Assembly: GCF_000719705.1 (NCBI RefSeq)
Contig: NZ_JOHO01000009.1
Coordinates: 1 to 64,000, forward strand
Direction of reading: 5' to 3'
Origin: Streptomyces sp. NRRL S-350
Lineage (GTDB): Bacteria > Actinomycetota > Actinomycetes > Streptomycetales > Streptomycetaceae
Length of the DNA: 64,000 nucleotides
This document shows positions 32,316 to 41,057 of the stretch, in pieces. The position numbers and the translations under genes were made by a program. Each line of letters begins with the position of its first letter. Within the stretch, counting starts at the first letter, position 1. Under the pieces are notes generated by a model. The model did not search any database, was not told where the DNA came from, and saw only the letters and a list, made by a program, of their open reading frames with translations.

Positions 32316-33286
32316 ACGTGACCACCTCCCTCAAGCCCAGGGACGACGTCGGCGGTCGTCCTGGGGGCGGGCTTCCCGGCGAACAGGCCCCGCAGTCGCT
32401 GCAGCGGGGTGGGCGGGAGGGTGCGGTTGGAGCCTCGGGCGTAGTGGCGCTCGATGTAGTACTGGCCGATGGTCAGCACCGAGGTGAAGAACAGGTACCA
32501 GAGGCTGACGACGATCAGCAGCGGGATGTTCTGGTAGTTCCGAGAGTAGATGACCTGGCCGGCCCGGAAGATCTCCTCCAGGGAGATGACCGAGACCAGC
32601 GAGGTGGTCTTGAGCATCGAGATGGTCTCGTTGCCGGTGGGCGGGATGATCACCCGCATGGCCTGGGGCAGGACGATCCGCCGCATGGTCTGGAACCGGC
32701 TCATGCCGAGGGCGTGCGCGGCCTCGGTCTGGCCCTCGTCGACCGACTGGATGCCGCCGCGGACGATCTCCGCCATGTAGGCGGCCTCGTTGAGGCCGAG
32801 GCCCAGCAGGGCGGCGACGAAGGTCGGGATCAGGACGTTGGTCGACTCGGACCAGAACTCCGGGCCCCACGGGACGCCGATCGACAGCTTGGCCCAGATC
32901 AGGCCGAGGAAGTTCCAGAACACCAGCTGCACCAGCACCGGGGTGCCGCGGAAGACCCAGATGTAGACCCAGGCCGTGCCGGAGAGCAGCGGGTTCGGGG
33001 ACAGCCGCATCACCGCGAGGATGATGCCGCCGACCACACCCATGAGCATGGAGAGGGCGGTCAGCTCCAGTGTCACGACCATGCCGTGCACGATGCTGTC
33101 GTGGAAGAGGTACTGCCCGACGATGTCCCACTTGAAGGCGGGGTTGGTGAGGAGGGCGCTCAGCAGCATGGCTGCGAGCAGGGCGATGACGACGGCGCCC
33201 ACCCAGCGTCCGGGGTGGCGGACCGGGACGGCCTTGATGGTCTCAGGCCGTCCCTTCTCCGGCGTCCCCTGGTCCATAGAGTTCAC
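32312..33286 (-). CDS. Polar amino-acid ABC transporter permease
   Basis: 324 residues with an HisM/GlnP-type permease domain: [19 protein letters not shown] at the amino-acid permease start, the EAA loop [20 protein letters not shown], and a long C-terminal cytoplasmic tail. GTG 33286 is chosen since GAGG lies 7 nt upstream; an ATG three codons later is possible. It is the only permease of this unit, so it should form a homodimer. Confidence 0.88.
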   Translation of the reverse strand: MNSMDQGTPEKGRPETIKAVPVRHPGRWVGAVVIALLAAMLLSALLTNPAFKWDIVGQYLFHDSIVHGMVVTLELTALSMLMGVVGGIILAVMRLSPNPLLSGTAWVYIWVFRGTPVLVQLVFWNFLGLIWAKLSIGVPWGPEFWSESTNVLIPTFVAALLGLGLNEAAYMAEIVRGGIQSVDEGQTEAAHALGMSRFQTMRRIVLPQAMRVIIPPTGNETISMLKTTSLVSVISLEEIFRAGQVIYSRNYQNIPLLIVVSLWYLFFTSVLTIGQYYIERHYARGSNRTLPPTPLQRLRGLFAGKPAPRTTADVVPGLEGGGHV

Positions 33287-33321
33287 GGTGTGGCCTCGGG
33301 GGAGAGATGGAGCAGGCGGGA

Positions 33322-34248
33322 TCAGCTGACGGCGCCGTTGACGGTCGACTTGTCGAGGGCACCGGCTTCGACGCCCCACTTGGTGAGGATCTGCTTGTAG
33401 GTGCCGTCGTCGATCAGCGACTGGACGGCGCCCTGGACGGCCGGGGTGAGCTTGGAGCCCTTGGCCAGGGCGACGCCGTAGGGGGCCACGCCGTAGGTGT
33501 CGCCGACCTTCTCCAGCTGCCCGCCGGACTGCTTGATCGCGTAGTCGACGACCTGGGAGTCGGCCATCATCGCCTGGTCGCGACCGGAGACGACGGCGTT
33601 GGTGACGTCCGTCTGGAGGTCGAACTTGTCGCCGTCGTTCTGGATGCCCGGCTTGCCGGCCTTGGCGCAGTCCGGGTTGCGGGTGTCCTTGATCTCGTCG
33701 GCCTGGGTGGTGCCGGTCTGGACGGCGACCTTCTTGCCGCAGAGGTCCTTCGGGTCGATCTTCTCCGGGTTGCCCTTCTTCACGGCGATGGCGCTGCCGG
33801 AGTTGAAGTAGGTCACCATGTCGACGATCTGCTCGCGCTCCTTGTTGTCCGTGAAGGACGACATGCCGAGCTGGAACTTGTTCGACTGGATGCCGGGGAT
33901 GATCGCGGTGAAGCCCGAGTCCTGGACCTCGGCCGTGAGGCCGAGCTTCTTGGCGATGGCGTCGGCCAGGTCGACGTCCATGCCGATGATCTTGCCGCTG
34001 TCGTCCTTGAACTCGTCCGGCGCGTACGAGGCGTCGGCGCCGACCACGAGCTTGCCGGCCGCCTTGACGTCGTCCGGGACGAGGGCCGCCAGCTTGGGGT
34101 CGGCCTTGACCTCGTTGACGGTCGTGGAGGCGTTGGGGGCGCCGCTGCTCTCGCTCTTGCTGCTGCTGCAGCCGGTCAGGACGAGGGACACGGAGGCGGC
34201 GACCACACCGGCAGCGAAGAGCCGGTTGCGCTTGGTACGGGCGGTCAT
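33322..34248 (-). CDS. Amino-acid ABC transporter binding lipoprotein 1
   Basis: 308 residues. Lipobox LTGC (signal VAASVSLVLTGCSSSKS), then a family-3 bacterial solute-binding domain: LVVGADASYAPDEFKDD, IGMDVDLADAIAKKLGL, VAVQTGTTQADEI. It lies 35 bp upstream of the permease on the same strand and is the probable cognate receptor for glutamate/glutamine-like amino acids. GGAGG-type sequence precedes the ATG. Confidence 0.88.
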   Translation of the reverse strand: MTARTKRNRLFAAGVVAASVSLVLTGCSSSKSESSGAPNASTTVNEVKADPKLAALVPDDVKAAGKLVVGADASYAPDEFKDDSGKIIGMDVDLADAIAKKLGLTAEVQDSGFTAIIPGIQSNKFQLGMSSFTDNKEREQIVDMVTYFNSGSAIAVKKGNPEKIDPKDLCGKKVAVQTGTTQADEIKDTRNPDCAKAGKPGIQNDGDKFDLQTDVTNAVVSGRDQAMMADSQVVDYAIKQSGGQLEKVGDTYGVAPYGVALAKGSKLTPAVQGAVQSLIDDGTYKQILTKWGVEAGALDKSTVNGAVS

Positions 34249-34327
34249 GAGGGGGATCTCCTCCTGGGAGAGAAGGTCGGGCGGAGCGCGCCGCGGGAGC
34301 GGCGCACCTGGGAGCGGGCCGAACGGC

Positions 34328-34375
34328 GTCGTACGGGTTCCCGTCGTACGGGTGTGCGTCGTACGTCGTCGTACG
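34328..34375. repeat. Four GTCGTACG repeats upstream of binding protein 1
   Basis: GTCGTACG begins at 34328, 34343, 34358 and 34368, so the spacing is 15, 15 and 10 bp. They lie 80-127 bp before the start codon of the gene at 34248, a position suited to a leader or operator array. Confidence 0.6.
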
Positions 34376-34581
34376 TGCCGGCCGGGTCGTGCGGTGCCTG
34401 GGCGCTGGGACCGCCCAGGGTTCTGCGAGGTGCTGCTTCCGCCACCCTCCGCCGAGGTGGACGTTGACCTGAACCGCCTCGACCAGTGGTCGGCTCGATC
34501 CGAGATGGGGGGAATCCTGCCATCTGATGACGGTCAGGTGGCCCCCATCCAGATCAAAATCGGATAACAAGGGGTCACACT

Positions 34582-34596
34582 GTCCGCTATTCGGAC
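34582..34596. promoter_or_regulatory. Inverted repeat in the amino-acid transporter control region
   Basis: GTCCGCTATTCGGAC, perfect 5-bp arms and a 5-bp spacer. A candidate operator only. Confidence 0.3.
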
Positions 34597-34676
34597 TGAT
34601 TCCGTTCCCCTGTCACTCTGCGCATAAGTATGCAGACCGCTCTGTGCTCCGCCCGAAAGGCCCGCCGCCCGCCCGC

Positions 34677-35603
34677 TCAGATGCCCCCGTTGACCACCGC
34701 GTTCTGCGCCGCGCCGGCGCTGACGCCCCACTTGGTGAGGACCTTGTCGTACTCGCCGCTGCGGATCAACTGGTCCACCGCCTTGGCCAGGACGTCCCGC
34801 AGCTCGTTGTCGCCCTTGCGCACCGCGATCCCGTACGGGTTGGAGGTGGACTGCCCGCCGGTCACCTCGAAGCGGCCGCCGCCGTCGGTGGTCTTCGCCG
34901 CGTAGGCGGCCACCGGGAAGTCGTTCAGGCCGGCCGCGGCAGCGCCGGAGGTGACCTCGGCCAGCGCCTTGGCGTCGCTTTCCAGCTTGTGCAGGGTCAG
35001 CTGGCGGCCGGTTCGGGCGCAGACCGCCACCTGGCGGGTGGCGATCTCGTCCTGGGTGGTGCCCTGCTGCAGCGCGACGGTCTTGCCGCACAGGTCGTCC
35101 AGGGTCTTGATCCCCTTCGGGTTGCCCTTCGGGACGACGATCGAGGTGCCGGCGATGAAGTAGTCCACGAAGTCCACGCCCGGGTCGACCTGCTTGCCGT
35201 TCTCGTCCAGGCCGTCGCGGCGCTGGCGGATGTCGCTGAGCGCCGACATCGCCACGTCGTACTGCTTGCCCTGCAGGTTCGGCACCAGCTTGGCGAACGG
35301 CGTGTCCACGAACTCGACCCGCACGTCGAGGATCTTGCCCAAGGCGGCCGCCAGGTCCGGGTCGAGGCCGGCCGGCTTGCCGTCCTGGCCGCGGAACTCG
35401 ACCGGCGCGTAGTTGACGTCCATGCCGATCCGCAGCACCCCGGCCGCGCGCTGCGCCTTCGGCAGCTTGTCGCGGATGTCCTTGACCGGGTCGTCCGGGG
35501 CCGCCTGTCCGCCACCGCCGCAACCGGTCAGCAGCAGGGCCCCGGCGGTGGCCAGGACGGCGCCGGCCAGGGCCGGCCGGCGGGCGGGGAGGAGGTGAGG
35601 CAT
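34677..35603 (-). CDS. Amino-acid ABC transporter binding lipoprotein 2
   Basis: 308 residues, a paralogue of binding protein 1: same length, lipobox LTGC and shared blocks (MDVNYAPVEFRGQDG, VALQQGTTQDEIATRQV, YDKVLTKWGVSAGA). ATG 35603 follows AGGAG by 8 nt; the frame stays open 84 bp upstream without a signal peptide. It is on the same strand as, but 428 bp upstream of, binding protein 1 and lacks its own permease, so it may supply another ligand to the shared permease. Confidence 0.85.
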   Translation of the reverse strand: MPHLLPARRPALAGAVLATAGALLLTGCGGGGQAAPDDPVKDIRDKLPKAQRAAGVLRIGMDVNYAPVEFRGQDGKPAGLDPDLAAALGKILDVRVEFVDTPFAKLVPNLQGKQYDVAMSALSDIRQRRDGLDENGKQVDPGVDFVDYFIAGTSIVVPKGNPKGIKTLDDLCGKTVALQQGTTQDEIATRQVAVCARTGRQLTLHKLESDAKALAEVTSGAAAAGLNDFPVAAYAAKTTDGGGRFEVTGGQSTSNPYGIAVRKGDNELRDVLAKAVDQLIRSGEYDKVLTKWGVSAGAAQNAVVNGGI

Positions 35604-36187
35604 GAGGGGTGCTCCTGTGGGAGGGACGTGCGGTCGCCACGGTGTCGCGGTGGTGTACGCGCGGTGGCGGCCAAGCGATCCTGCCATCCCGCCCTGCCGG
35701 GCCCGGCGGCGGGTGTGTCAGAATTCGGTACCGGGTGACCCCCGAACGCTCGAACCAGACCGACGAGCCCCGACAGGCTCGGGTTCTCGGGAACGGAAGT
35801 CCTCACGCGGCTCCGTATCCGGAGTGCCGACTCCCCTTCGGCTCTGCGTTCACTCCAGCGGGTAAGCGTGTGCTCATGCCGTTGCCGCCGCCGGAGCCCG
35901 GCGCTTCCGAAGCCGGGCCCCTGGGACGCGACAGCGCGGCGATGAAGCGCGCGTGACGAGGACGAAAAGGCATAGGTGCGATGCCTTTGTCCGACCTAGG
36001 CTCGGCCCCGTAGTACGACGCGGGCAACACAAGACCCCATAAAACCCTCATCCGAGGGCGCCGCCCGACGGCAGCGCCCCGACCCCGACCCCGGGTCCGC
36101 TTCGGCGTACCCGGTTTCCGGTTTCCGGACGGGTCGTCCTGCCCGTCGGCCGCGCGTCCTCGCCCGATCAATGACGAAGAGGTCATC
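35604..36187. other. Divergent intergenic region, binding protein 2 / malic enzyme
   Basis: 584 bp, the longest non-coding stretch here. It must hold the promoters of both genes. I see no conserved RNA motif; the region 35960-36050 (TTGTCC, TAGTAC) is a possible malic enzyme promoter, but the spacing is not convincing. Confidence 0.4.
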
Positions 36188-37384
36188 GTGGCAGCGGAGA
36201 TCATCAGCAGCAGCACCCAGGACACCGACGATCCGGTCGACGCGGTTTTCGCGCTCCACCGCGGCGGCAAGATGGAGATCCGGGCGACCGTCCCGGTGCG
36301 CGACGCGGACGACCTGTCCCTCGCCTACACCCCGGGTGTCGCCCGCGTCTGCACGGCCATCGCCGAGCAGCCGGAGCTGGTCAACGACTACACCTGGAAG
36401 TCCAACACCGTCGCGGTGGTCACCGACGGCACCGCGGTGCTCGGCCTCGGCGACATCGGCCCGCAGGCCTCGCTGCCCGTGATGGAGGGCAAGGCCATCC
36501 TGTTCAAGCAGTTCGGCGGCGTGGACGCGGTGCCGATCGCGCTCGCCTGCACCGGGGTCGACGAGATCGTCGAGACCGTGGTCCGGCTGGCGCCCTCCTT
36601 CGGCGGCGTCAACCTGGAGGACATCTCCGCCCCGCGCTGCTTCGAGATCGAGCGCCGGCTCCAGGAGGCCCTGGACATCCCGGTCTTCCACGACGACCAG
36701 CACGGCACCGCGATCGTCAGCACCGCCGCCCTGTGGAACGCGGCCAAGGTGACCGGCCGCGAGATCGGCTCGCTGCGGGCCGTCATCTCCGGCGCCGGCG
36801 CGGCCGGGATCGCCATCGCCAAGATGCTGGTCGCGGCCGGCATCGGCGACGTGGCGGTCTGCGACCGCAAGGGCGTGGTCCACGAGGGCCGCGGCGACCT
36901 CACCGACGTCAAGGCGGAGATCGCCGCGCTGACCAACCGTTCGGGCCTCAAGGGCTCGCTCGCCGACGCGCTGGCCGGCGCCGACGTGTTCATCGGCGTC
37001 TCCGGCGGCACCGTGCCGGAGGAGGTCGTCGCGACCATGGCCGAGGGCGCCTTCATCTTCGCGATGGCCAACCCCAACCCGGAGATCCACCCCGAGGTCG
37101 CGCACAAGTACGCGGCGGTCGTCGCCACCGGGCGCAGTGACTTCCCGAACCAGATCAACAACGTGCTGGCCTTCCCCGGCATCTTCGCCGGCGCCCTGCA
37201 GGTCCGGGCCAGCCGGATCACCGAGGGCATGAAGCTGGCCGCCGCCAAGGCGCTGGCCGGCGTGGTGGCCGACGAGCTGACGCCGCAGAAGGTCATCCCC
37301 TCGCCGTTCGACGAGCGGGTCGCCCCGGCGGTCACCAAGGCCGTCGCCGAGGCCGCCCGGGCCGAGGGCGTGGCCCGGATCTGA
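36188..37384 (+). CDS. NAD(P)-dependent malic enzyme
   Basis: 398 residues of the short (MaeB core without phosphotransacetylase) malic enzyme class that decarboxylates malate to pyruvate. LAYTPGVARVCTAI, FKQFGGVDAVPIALA, FHDDQHGTAIV (substrate/metal site) and the Rossmann ISGAGAAGIAIAKML are visible. GTG 36188 is the first start after GAAGAGG. It links the TCA cycle to pyruvate. A long hairpin follows. Confidence 0.93.
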   Translation: MAAEIISSSTQDTDDPVDAVFALHRGGKMEIRATVPVRDADDLSLAYTPGVARVCTAIAEQPELVNDYTWKSNTVAVVTDGTAVLGLGDIGPQASLPVMEGKAILFKQFGGVDAVPIALACTGVDEIVETVVRLAPSFGGVNLEDISAPRCFEIERRLQEALDIPVFHDDQHGTAIVSTAALWNAAKVTGREIGSLRAVISGAGAAGIAIAKMLVAAGIGDVAVCDRKGVVHEGRGDLTDVKAEIAALTNRSGLKGSLADALAGADVFIGVSGGTVPEEVVATMAEGAFIFAMANPNPEIHPEVAHKYAAVVATGRSDFPNQINNVLAFPGIFAGALQVRASRITEGMKLAAAKALAGVVADELTPQKVIPSPFDERVAPAVTKAVAEAARAEGVARI

Positions 37385-37426
37385 ACCGGGCCGACGGCCG
37401 GAGGGCCGGCTGACGAACCGACGGCG

Positions 37427-37483
37427 GACGGCCGGGGCAGGGACACGCGTCACACCCACGCGTGGTTCCCGGCCCCGGCCGTC
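37427..37483 (+). terminator. Hairpin after the malic enzyme
   Basis: Outer stem GACGGCCGGGG/CCCCGGCCGTC (11 bp) with further internal pairing through GGGA and ACGCGT around a 7-nt loop; it ends 19 bp before the next start. Confidence 0.55.
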
Positions 37484-37501
37484 GCCGCTATCGTCCGGGT
37501 C

Positions 37502-38464
37502 ATGTTTGCTGCCTACGCCGCACGTATCGACGCCGACGACCCGCTCGGCGGGCTGGAACTGGGCGAACTCCCCGAGCCGCAGGCCCGCCCCGGGTGGAGC
37601 CTGGTCACGGTCAGGGCCGCCAGCCTCAACCACCACGACCTGTGGTCGCTGCGCGGGGTCGGCCTGCCCGCCGAGAAGCTGCCGATGATCCTCGGCTGCG
37701 ACGCCGCGGGCATCGACGAGGACGGCAACGAGGTGGTGATCCACTCGGTGATCGGCCAGACCGGCCACGGGGTCGGCCCCCGGGAGCCGCGCTCCATCCT
37801 CACCGAGCGCTACCAGGGCACCTTCGCCCAGCAGGTGGCGGTCCCCACCTGGAACCTGCTGCCCAAGCCCGCCGAGCTGAGCTTCGAGGAGGCCGCCTGC
37901 CTGCCCACCGCCTGGCTGACGGCCTACCGGATGCTGTTCACCAACGGCGGGGTCAGGCCCGGTGACACCGTCCTGGTGCAGGGCGCGGGCGGCGGCGTGT
38001 CGACCGCCCTGATCGTCCTCGGCAAGGCCGCCGGCCTGCGGATCTGGGTCACCGGCCGGGACGAGGCCAAGCGCCGCCGGGCGGTGGAGCTGGGCGCCGA
38101 CGAGGCGTTCGAGAGCGGCGCCCGGCTGCCCGCCCGGGTGGACGCGGTGATGGAGACGGTCGGCGCCGCGACCTGGTCGCACTCGGTGAAGTCACTGCGC
38201 CCCGGCGGCACCATCGTCATCTCGGGCGCCACCTCCGGCCCCAGCCCGAGCGCCGCGGAGCTCAACCGGATCTTCTTCCTGGAGCTCAAGGTGGTCGGCT
38301 CGACCATGGGCACCAAGGAGGAGCTGGCCGGGCTGCTCGCACTCTGCGCCAACACCGGCGTCCGCCCGGTGATCGACTCGGTGCTGCCGCTGACGGAGGC
38401 CCGGGACGGCTTCGCCCGGCTCGCCAAGGGCGACGTCTTCGGCAAGATCGTCCTGAACCCCTGA
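37502..38464 (+). CDS. MDR-family NAD(P)H oxidoreductase (quinone-reductase-like)
   Basis: 320 residues of the medium-chain dehydrogenase/reductase family. GroES-like N-domain, then the nucleotide fold VLVQGAGGGVSTALIVLGKAAG and WVTGRDEAKRRRAVELGADE. The zinc-binding cysteines of true alcohol dehydrogenases are missing, so it is more likely a quinone or enone reductase. TATCGT lies 7 nt before the ATG, consistent with a leaderless transcript beginning just after the malic enzyme hairpin. Confidence 0.85.
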   Translation: MFAAYAARIDADDPLGGLELGELPEPQARPGWSLVTVRAASLNHHDLWSLRGVGLPAEKLPMILGCDAAGIDEDGNEVVIHSVIGQTGHGVGPREPRSILTERYQGTFAQQVAVPTWNLLPKPAELSFEEAACLPTAWLTAYRMLFTNGGVRPGDTVLVQGAGGGVSTALIVLGKAAGLRIWVTGRDEAKRRRAVELGADEAFESGARLPARVDAVMETVGAATWSHSVKSLRPGGTIVISGATSGPSPSAAELNRIFFLELKVVGSTMGTKEELAGLLALCANTGVRPVIDSVLPLTEARDGFARLAKGDVFGKIVLNP

Positions 38465-38517
38465 GGCGCGGGAGGCCCCGAAGCGCCGGCCTGGCGCCGG
38501 AACGCCGGGCGGGCGAG

Positions 38518-38553
38518 GGGGCCCGGTGCTCCCGTCGGAGAACACCGGGCCCG
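38518..38553. terminator. Shared terminator of the converging oxidoreductase and PadR genes
   Basis: Stem GGGCCCGGTG/CACCGGGCCC (38519-38528 with 38543-38552) with inner CTCC/GGAG pairing. Confidence 0.65.
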
Positions 38554-38621
38554 GATCCCTGCGGGTGCCGACCGGGCGGCCGGTCAGCAGGTCGGCCGGT
38601 CAGCAGGGGCGCGGACGGCCC

Positions 38622-39686
38622 TCAGCCGAGCAGCCGCTTCAGCCGCTCGCCCGCGGCGCCCAGCACCGAGCGGGCCGCGGTCAGCCGGTCCGCGTCCACC
38701 CCGCCGTCCCGGGCCGCGTCGCGGACCTGGTCGCGGAAGCGGTCGAGCAGCCGCTCCAGCTCGCGGCCAGGGTCCTCGGCCGGGTCGGTGCGGGCCCAGG
38801 AGGGCAGGTCGGCCGGGGTGGCGGGCCCGCCCTGGACCGGGCCGTCCTCGCCGGGGCCGTCCTTGTCCAGGTCGATCCTGGTCACGGTGACCCGCTCGTC
38901 CGGCGAGGCGGGCTCGTCTCCCGACTGGCCCCAGCGGGCCGCGTCGGCCAGACCGGACAGGCCCTTGGTGAGCTCGGCCAGCCCTTCGGCCAGCCCGGTC
39001 GGCCAGTCGCCCTTCGCGGCGTGCTCGCGCACCTGCTGCTCGACCCGGCGCTTGATCCGCAGCGCCTCCTGCTGCGCGGCGGAGCGGGACGCCTTGGCCT
39101 GCTCGCGCAGCCGGCGGGCCTCCTCCTCGGCGGCCTTCGCCTTGGCCTTGGCGGCCTTCTCCTGCTCCCGGGCGCGCTTGGCCTGCTCCTTGGCCTGCCG
39201 CTTGAACTGGGCGAACTCCTCCTTGGCGCGCTGCCAGGACTCGTTGTCGCCCCAGGGCCCGGCCCACGGATCCCCGCCGCCCTCGGCGCGGTCCGGCCGG
39301 GGGGCCTGGCCGGCGGCCTTCCACAGCTCCTCGCGCAGGTCCTTGGCGCTGTCCCGGACGTCCTCGCGAATCGCCCCGGCGAGGTGCGCCACGGAGTCCC
39401 GGATCTCCAGCTCCAGCTCGTCCAACTCGCCCCGCCGGGCTTCGAGTTCGGCGCGCCCGGGGTCGGTCAGCCGGTAGACCTTGCGGCCGCCCTCGGTGCT
39501 GTGGGCGACCAGGCCCTCCTGCTCCAGCTTGGCCAGCCGCGGGTAGACCGTCCCGGCGGAGGGGGCGTACAGGCCCTGGAAGCGCTCCTCCAGCAGGCGG
39601 ATCACCTCGTAGCCGTGCCGGGGCGCCTCCTCCAGCAGCTTCAGCAGGTACAGCCGGAGCCGGCCGTGGCCGAACACGGGGGTCAT
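38622..39686 (-). CDS. PadR-family regulator with long coiled-coil tail
   Basis: 354 residues. Residues 1-80 are a PadR winged helix (LRLYLLKLLEEAPRHGYEVI, SAGTVYPRLAKLEQEGLV, YRLTDPGRAELE). The rest is unusually long for PadR: a Trp-containing linker, then a charged Lys/Ala/Glu coiled coil (about 170-235) and an acidic C-terminus. ATG 39686 is two bases from the stop of the DUF4097 gene upstream, so the pair is an operon. It probably represses its own operon through the palindromes at 40614-40651. Confidence 0.85.
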   Translation of the reverse strand: MTPVFGHGRLRLYLLKLLEEAPRHGYEVIRLLEERFQGLYAPSAGTVYPRLAKLEQEGLVAHSTEGGRKVYRLTDPGRAELEARRGELDELELEIRDSVAHLAGAIREDVRDSAKDLREELWKAAGQAPRPDRAEGGGDPWAGPWGDNESWQRAKEEFAQFKRQAKEQAKRAREQEKAAKAKAKAAEEEARRLREQAKASRSAAQQEALRIKRRVEQQVREHAAKGDWPTGLAEGLAELTKGLSGLADAARWGQSGDEPASPDERVTVTRIDLDKDGPGEDGPVQGGPATPADLPSWARTDPAEDPGRELERLLDRFRDQVRDAARDGGVDADRLTAARSVLGAAGERLKRLLG

Positions 39687-39687
39687 C

Positions 39688-40590
39688 TCAGGCCTCCTTG
39701 GTGAGGTCGGGCTTGCCGGGGGCGGCCGGGAGCTCCTTGGCCGGGCCCTCGTCCTCGGGCTCGGGGCGGCTCAGGACGGTCACCGCGCCGGAGACGGTGG
39801 TGACGCTGAGGCTGCCGCGGCCCTCGCCGAGCTGGCCGGACAGCTTCTTGGCGCCCCAGGTGCCGCTCAGCTTGAGCTCGTCGAAGCTGCTGGAGATGTC
39901 GCCGCTGGTGGAGCCGGCCTCGACCCTGGCGTCGGTGCGGGAGGGGATCCGGACCACGACCGGGCCGCTGACGGTGGAGACCTTGACCTCGGCCTCGCCG
40001 TCCACGTCGAGGTCCAGGGTGACGGCGCCGGTGACGGCGTGGGCCTGGACCTGGTCGGCGGTGCCGGCGACCACGGTGAGCTGCCCGGAGACGCTGTTGA
40101 TCCGGAGCCGGCCGCCCACCGCCTGGGCGTCGACGTCGCCGGTGACGGTGTTGGCATCGGTGCGGCCGCTCAGGCCGACCAGGGTGGCGTCGCCGTTGGC
40201 GCTGTGCACCGAGACGTTCCCGGCGATGCCGGAGACGGTGGCGCCGGCCGAGACGGTGCCGACCTTGACGTCGGCGTCGGCGGGGACGGTCACCGTGACG
40301 CCGGCGATCCGCTTGCGCTTGAAGGAGCCGAAGAAGTTCTTGGCCGAGCCGACCGACTTGAGCGCCTCGCCGAACTCGCCCCAGCTGTTGAGGTCCTTGT
40401 AGGTGACCGTCAGGACACCGTCCACCAGGGTCACGTGCAGCGGCTCGCCCTGGAGGTCGGTGACCTCCAGGCGGGCCGGGCCCTCGGCCGCCACCACGTT
40501 GACCGTGCCGTCGATGATCCGCACGTGCAGCGCGCGGACCGGCTCCTCGACGGTGATCCTCTCGGGGCCCTCGACCGTCCACTGGCTCAT
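39688..40590 (-). CDS. DUF4097 beta-repeat protein
   Basis: 300 residues with repeated short beta strands (VSGIAGNVSVHSANGDATLVG, TVTGDVDAQAVGGRL, STVSGPVVVRIPS, TTVSGAVTVLS) typical of the DUF4097/DUF4098 right-handed beta fold. No signal peptide, so probably cytoplasmic. Function unknown; in streptomycetes such genes are regularly coupled to a PadR regulator. ATG 40590 follows GGGAGG by 8 nt. Confidence 0.82.
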   Translation of the reverse strand: MSQWTVEGPERITVEEPVRALHVRIIDGTVNVVAAEGPARLEVTDLQGEPLHVTLVDGVLTVTYKDLNSWGEFGEALKSVGSAKNFFGSFKRKRIAGVTVTVPADADVKVGTVSAGATVSGIAGNVSVHSANGDATLVGLSGRTDANTVTGDVDAQAVGGRLRINSVSGQLTVVAGTADQVQAHAVTGAVTLDLDVDGEAEVKVSTVSGPVVVRIPSRTDARVEAGSTSGDISSSFDELKLSGTWGAKKLSGQLGEGRGSLSVTTVSGAVTVLSRPEPEDEGPAKELPAAPGKPDLTKEA

Positions 40591-40613
40591 CTCTGTCGCC
40601 TCCCGTTGTCGAT

Positions 40614-40627
40614 CGCGATGTATCGCG
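40614..40627. promoter_or_regulatory. Candidate PadR operator 1
   Basis: CGCGATGTATCGCG, perfect 6-bp arms with a 2-bp spacer, 24 bp before the DUF4097 start. Confidence 0.6.
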
Positions 40628-40641
40628 TCCTCTCCTGAAGA

Positions 40642-40651
40642 CGATATATCG
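40642..40651. promoter_or_regulatory. Candidate PadR operator 2
   Basis: CGATATATCG, a perfect 10-bp palindrome; the adjoining TATCGCGT is shared with operator 1. Centres of the two sites are 26 bp apart. Confidence 0.6.
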
Positions 40652-40773
40652 CGTGTCGGCAGAGTCAAGCGCCCCGGACCCCGAACCCGACCCCGAGCGG
40701 ACCCCGATCCGCTCCGGCGCCTCCCCTACGGGGCGCTCCGGGCTCGCACCGGCAGGACCGGCCGCGGACACGC

Positions 40774-40809
40774 GAGAGGCCCGGGAGGCGGTTGCCTCCC
40801 GGGCCTCTC
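40774..40809 (-). terminator. Terminator of the DUF6104 gene
   Basis: 16-bp perfect stem (40774-40789 with 40794-40809), loop GGTT, 20 bp past the stop. Confidence 0.8.
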
Positions 40810-40829
40810 ACGAACGGGCCGTCACCTGG

Positions 40830-41009
40830 TCACTCGTCGTCCTCGTCGTCGAGCCGGGCCAGCCAGGTGGCCAGCCGCTCGACCGGGATCTCGAAGTCCG
40901 GGTTGAGGTCGACGAACTCGCGCAGGCGCTCGGCCAGCCACTCGAAGGTGACCTCCTCGTCGCCGCGCCGGCTCTCCAGCTCCTCGATGCCGCGGTCGGT
41001 GAAGTACAC
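40830..41009 (-). CDS. DUF6104 microprotein
   Basis: 59 residues, very acidic, no membrane segment: starts VYFTDRGIEELESRRG and ends ARLDDEDDE. It matches the small DUF6104 family seen in streptomycetes. GTG 41009 follows GGAG by 8 nt. The gene lies 48 bp downstream of the Ser/Thr kinase on the same strand and could be cotranscribed with it. Function unknown. Confidence 0.8.
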   Translation of the reverse strand: MYFTDRGIEELESRRGDEEVTFEWLAERLREFVDLNPDFEIPVERLATWLARLDDEDDE

Positions 41010-41057
41010 GGTGTTCGCTCCGGTCCGATGGGGATTGACCTGGTCAGGATAGACCGG

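Larger units (their letters stand above)
34249..34676. other. Intergenic region between the two amino-acid binding protein genes
   Basis: 428 bp. It holds four copies of GTCGTACG (34328-34375), an inverted repeat GACCAGTGGTC (34481-34491) and an inverted repeat GTCCGCTATTCGGAC (34582-34596). The stretch 34545-34640 is AT-richer and probably contains the promoter of binding protein 1. No ORF is supported. Confidence 0.55.

Noticed and set aside
34481..34491. GACCAGTGGTC as a DasR operator
   Set aside because: The arms are in the opposite orientation (ACCA..TGGT) to the dre core TGGTCTAGACCA.
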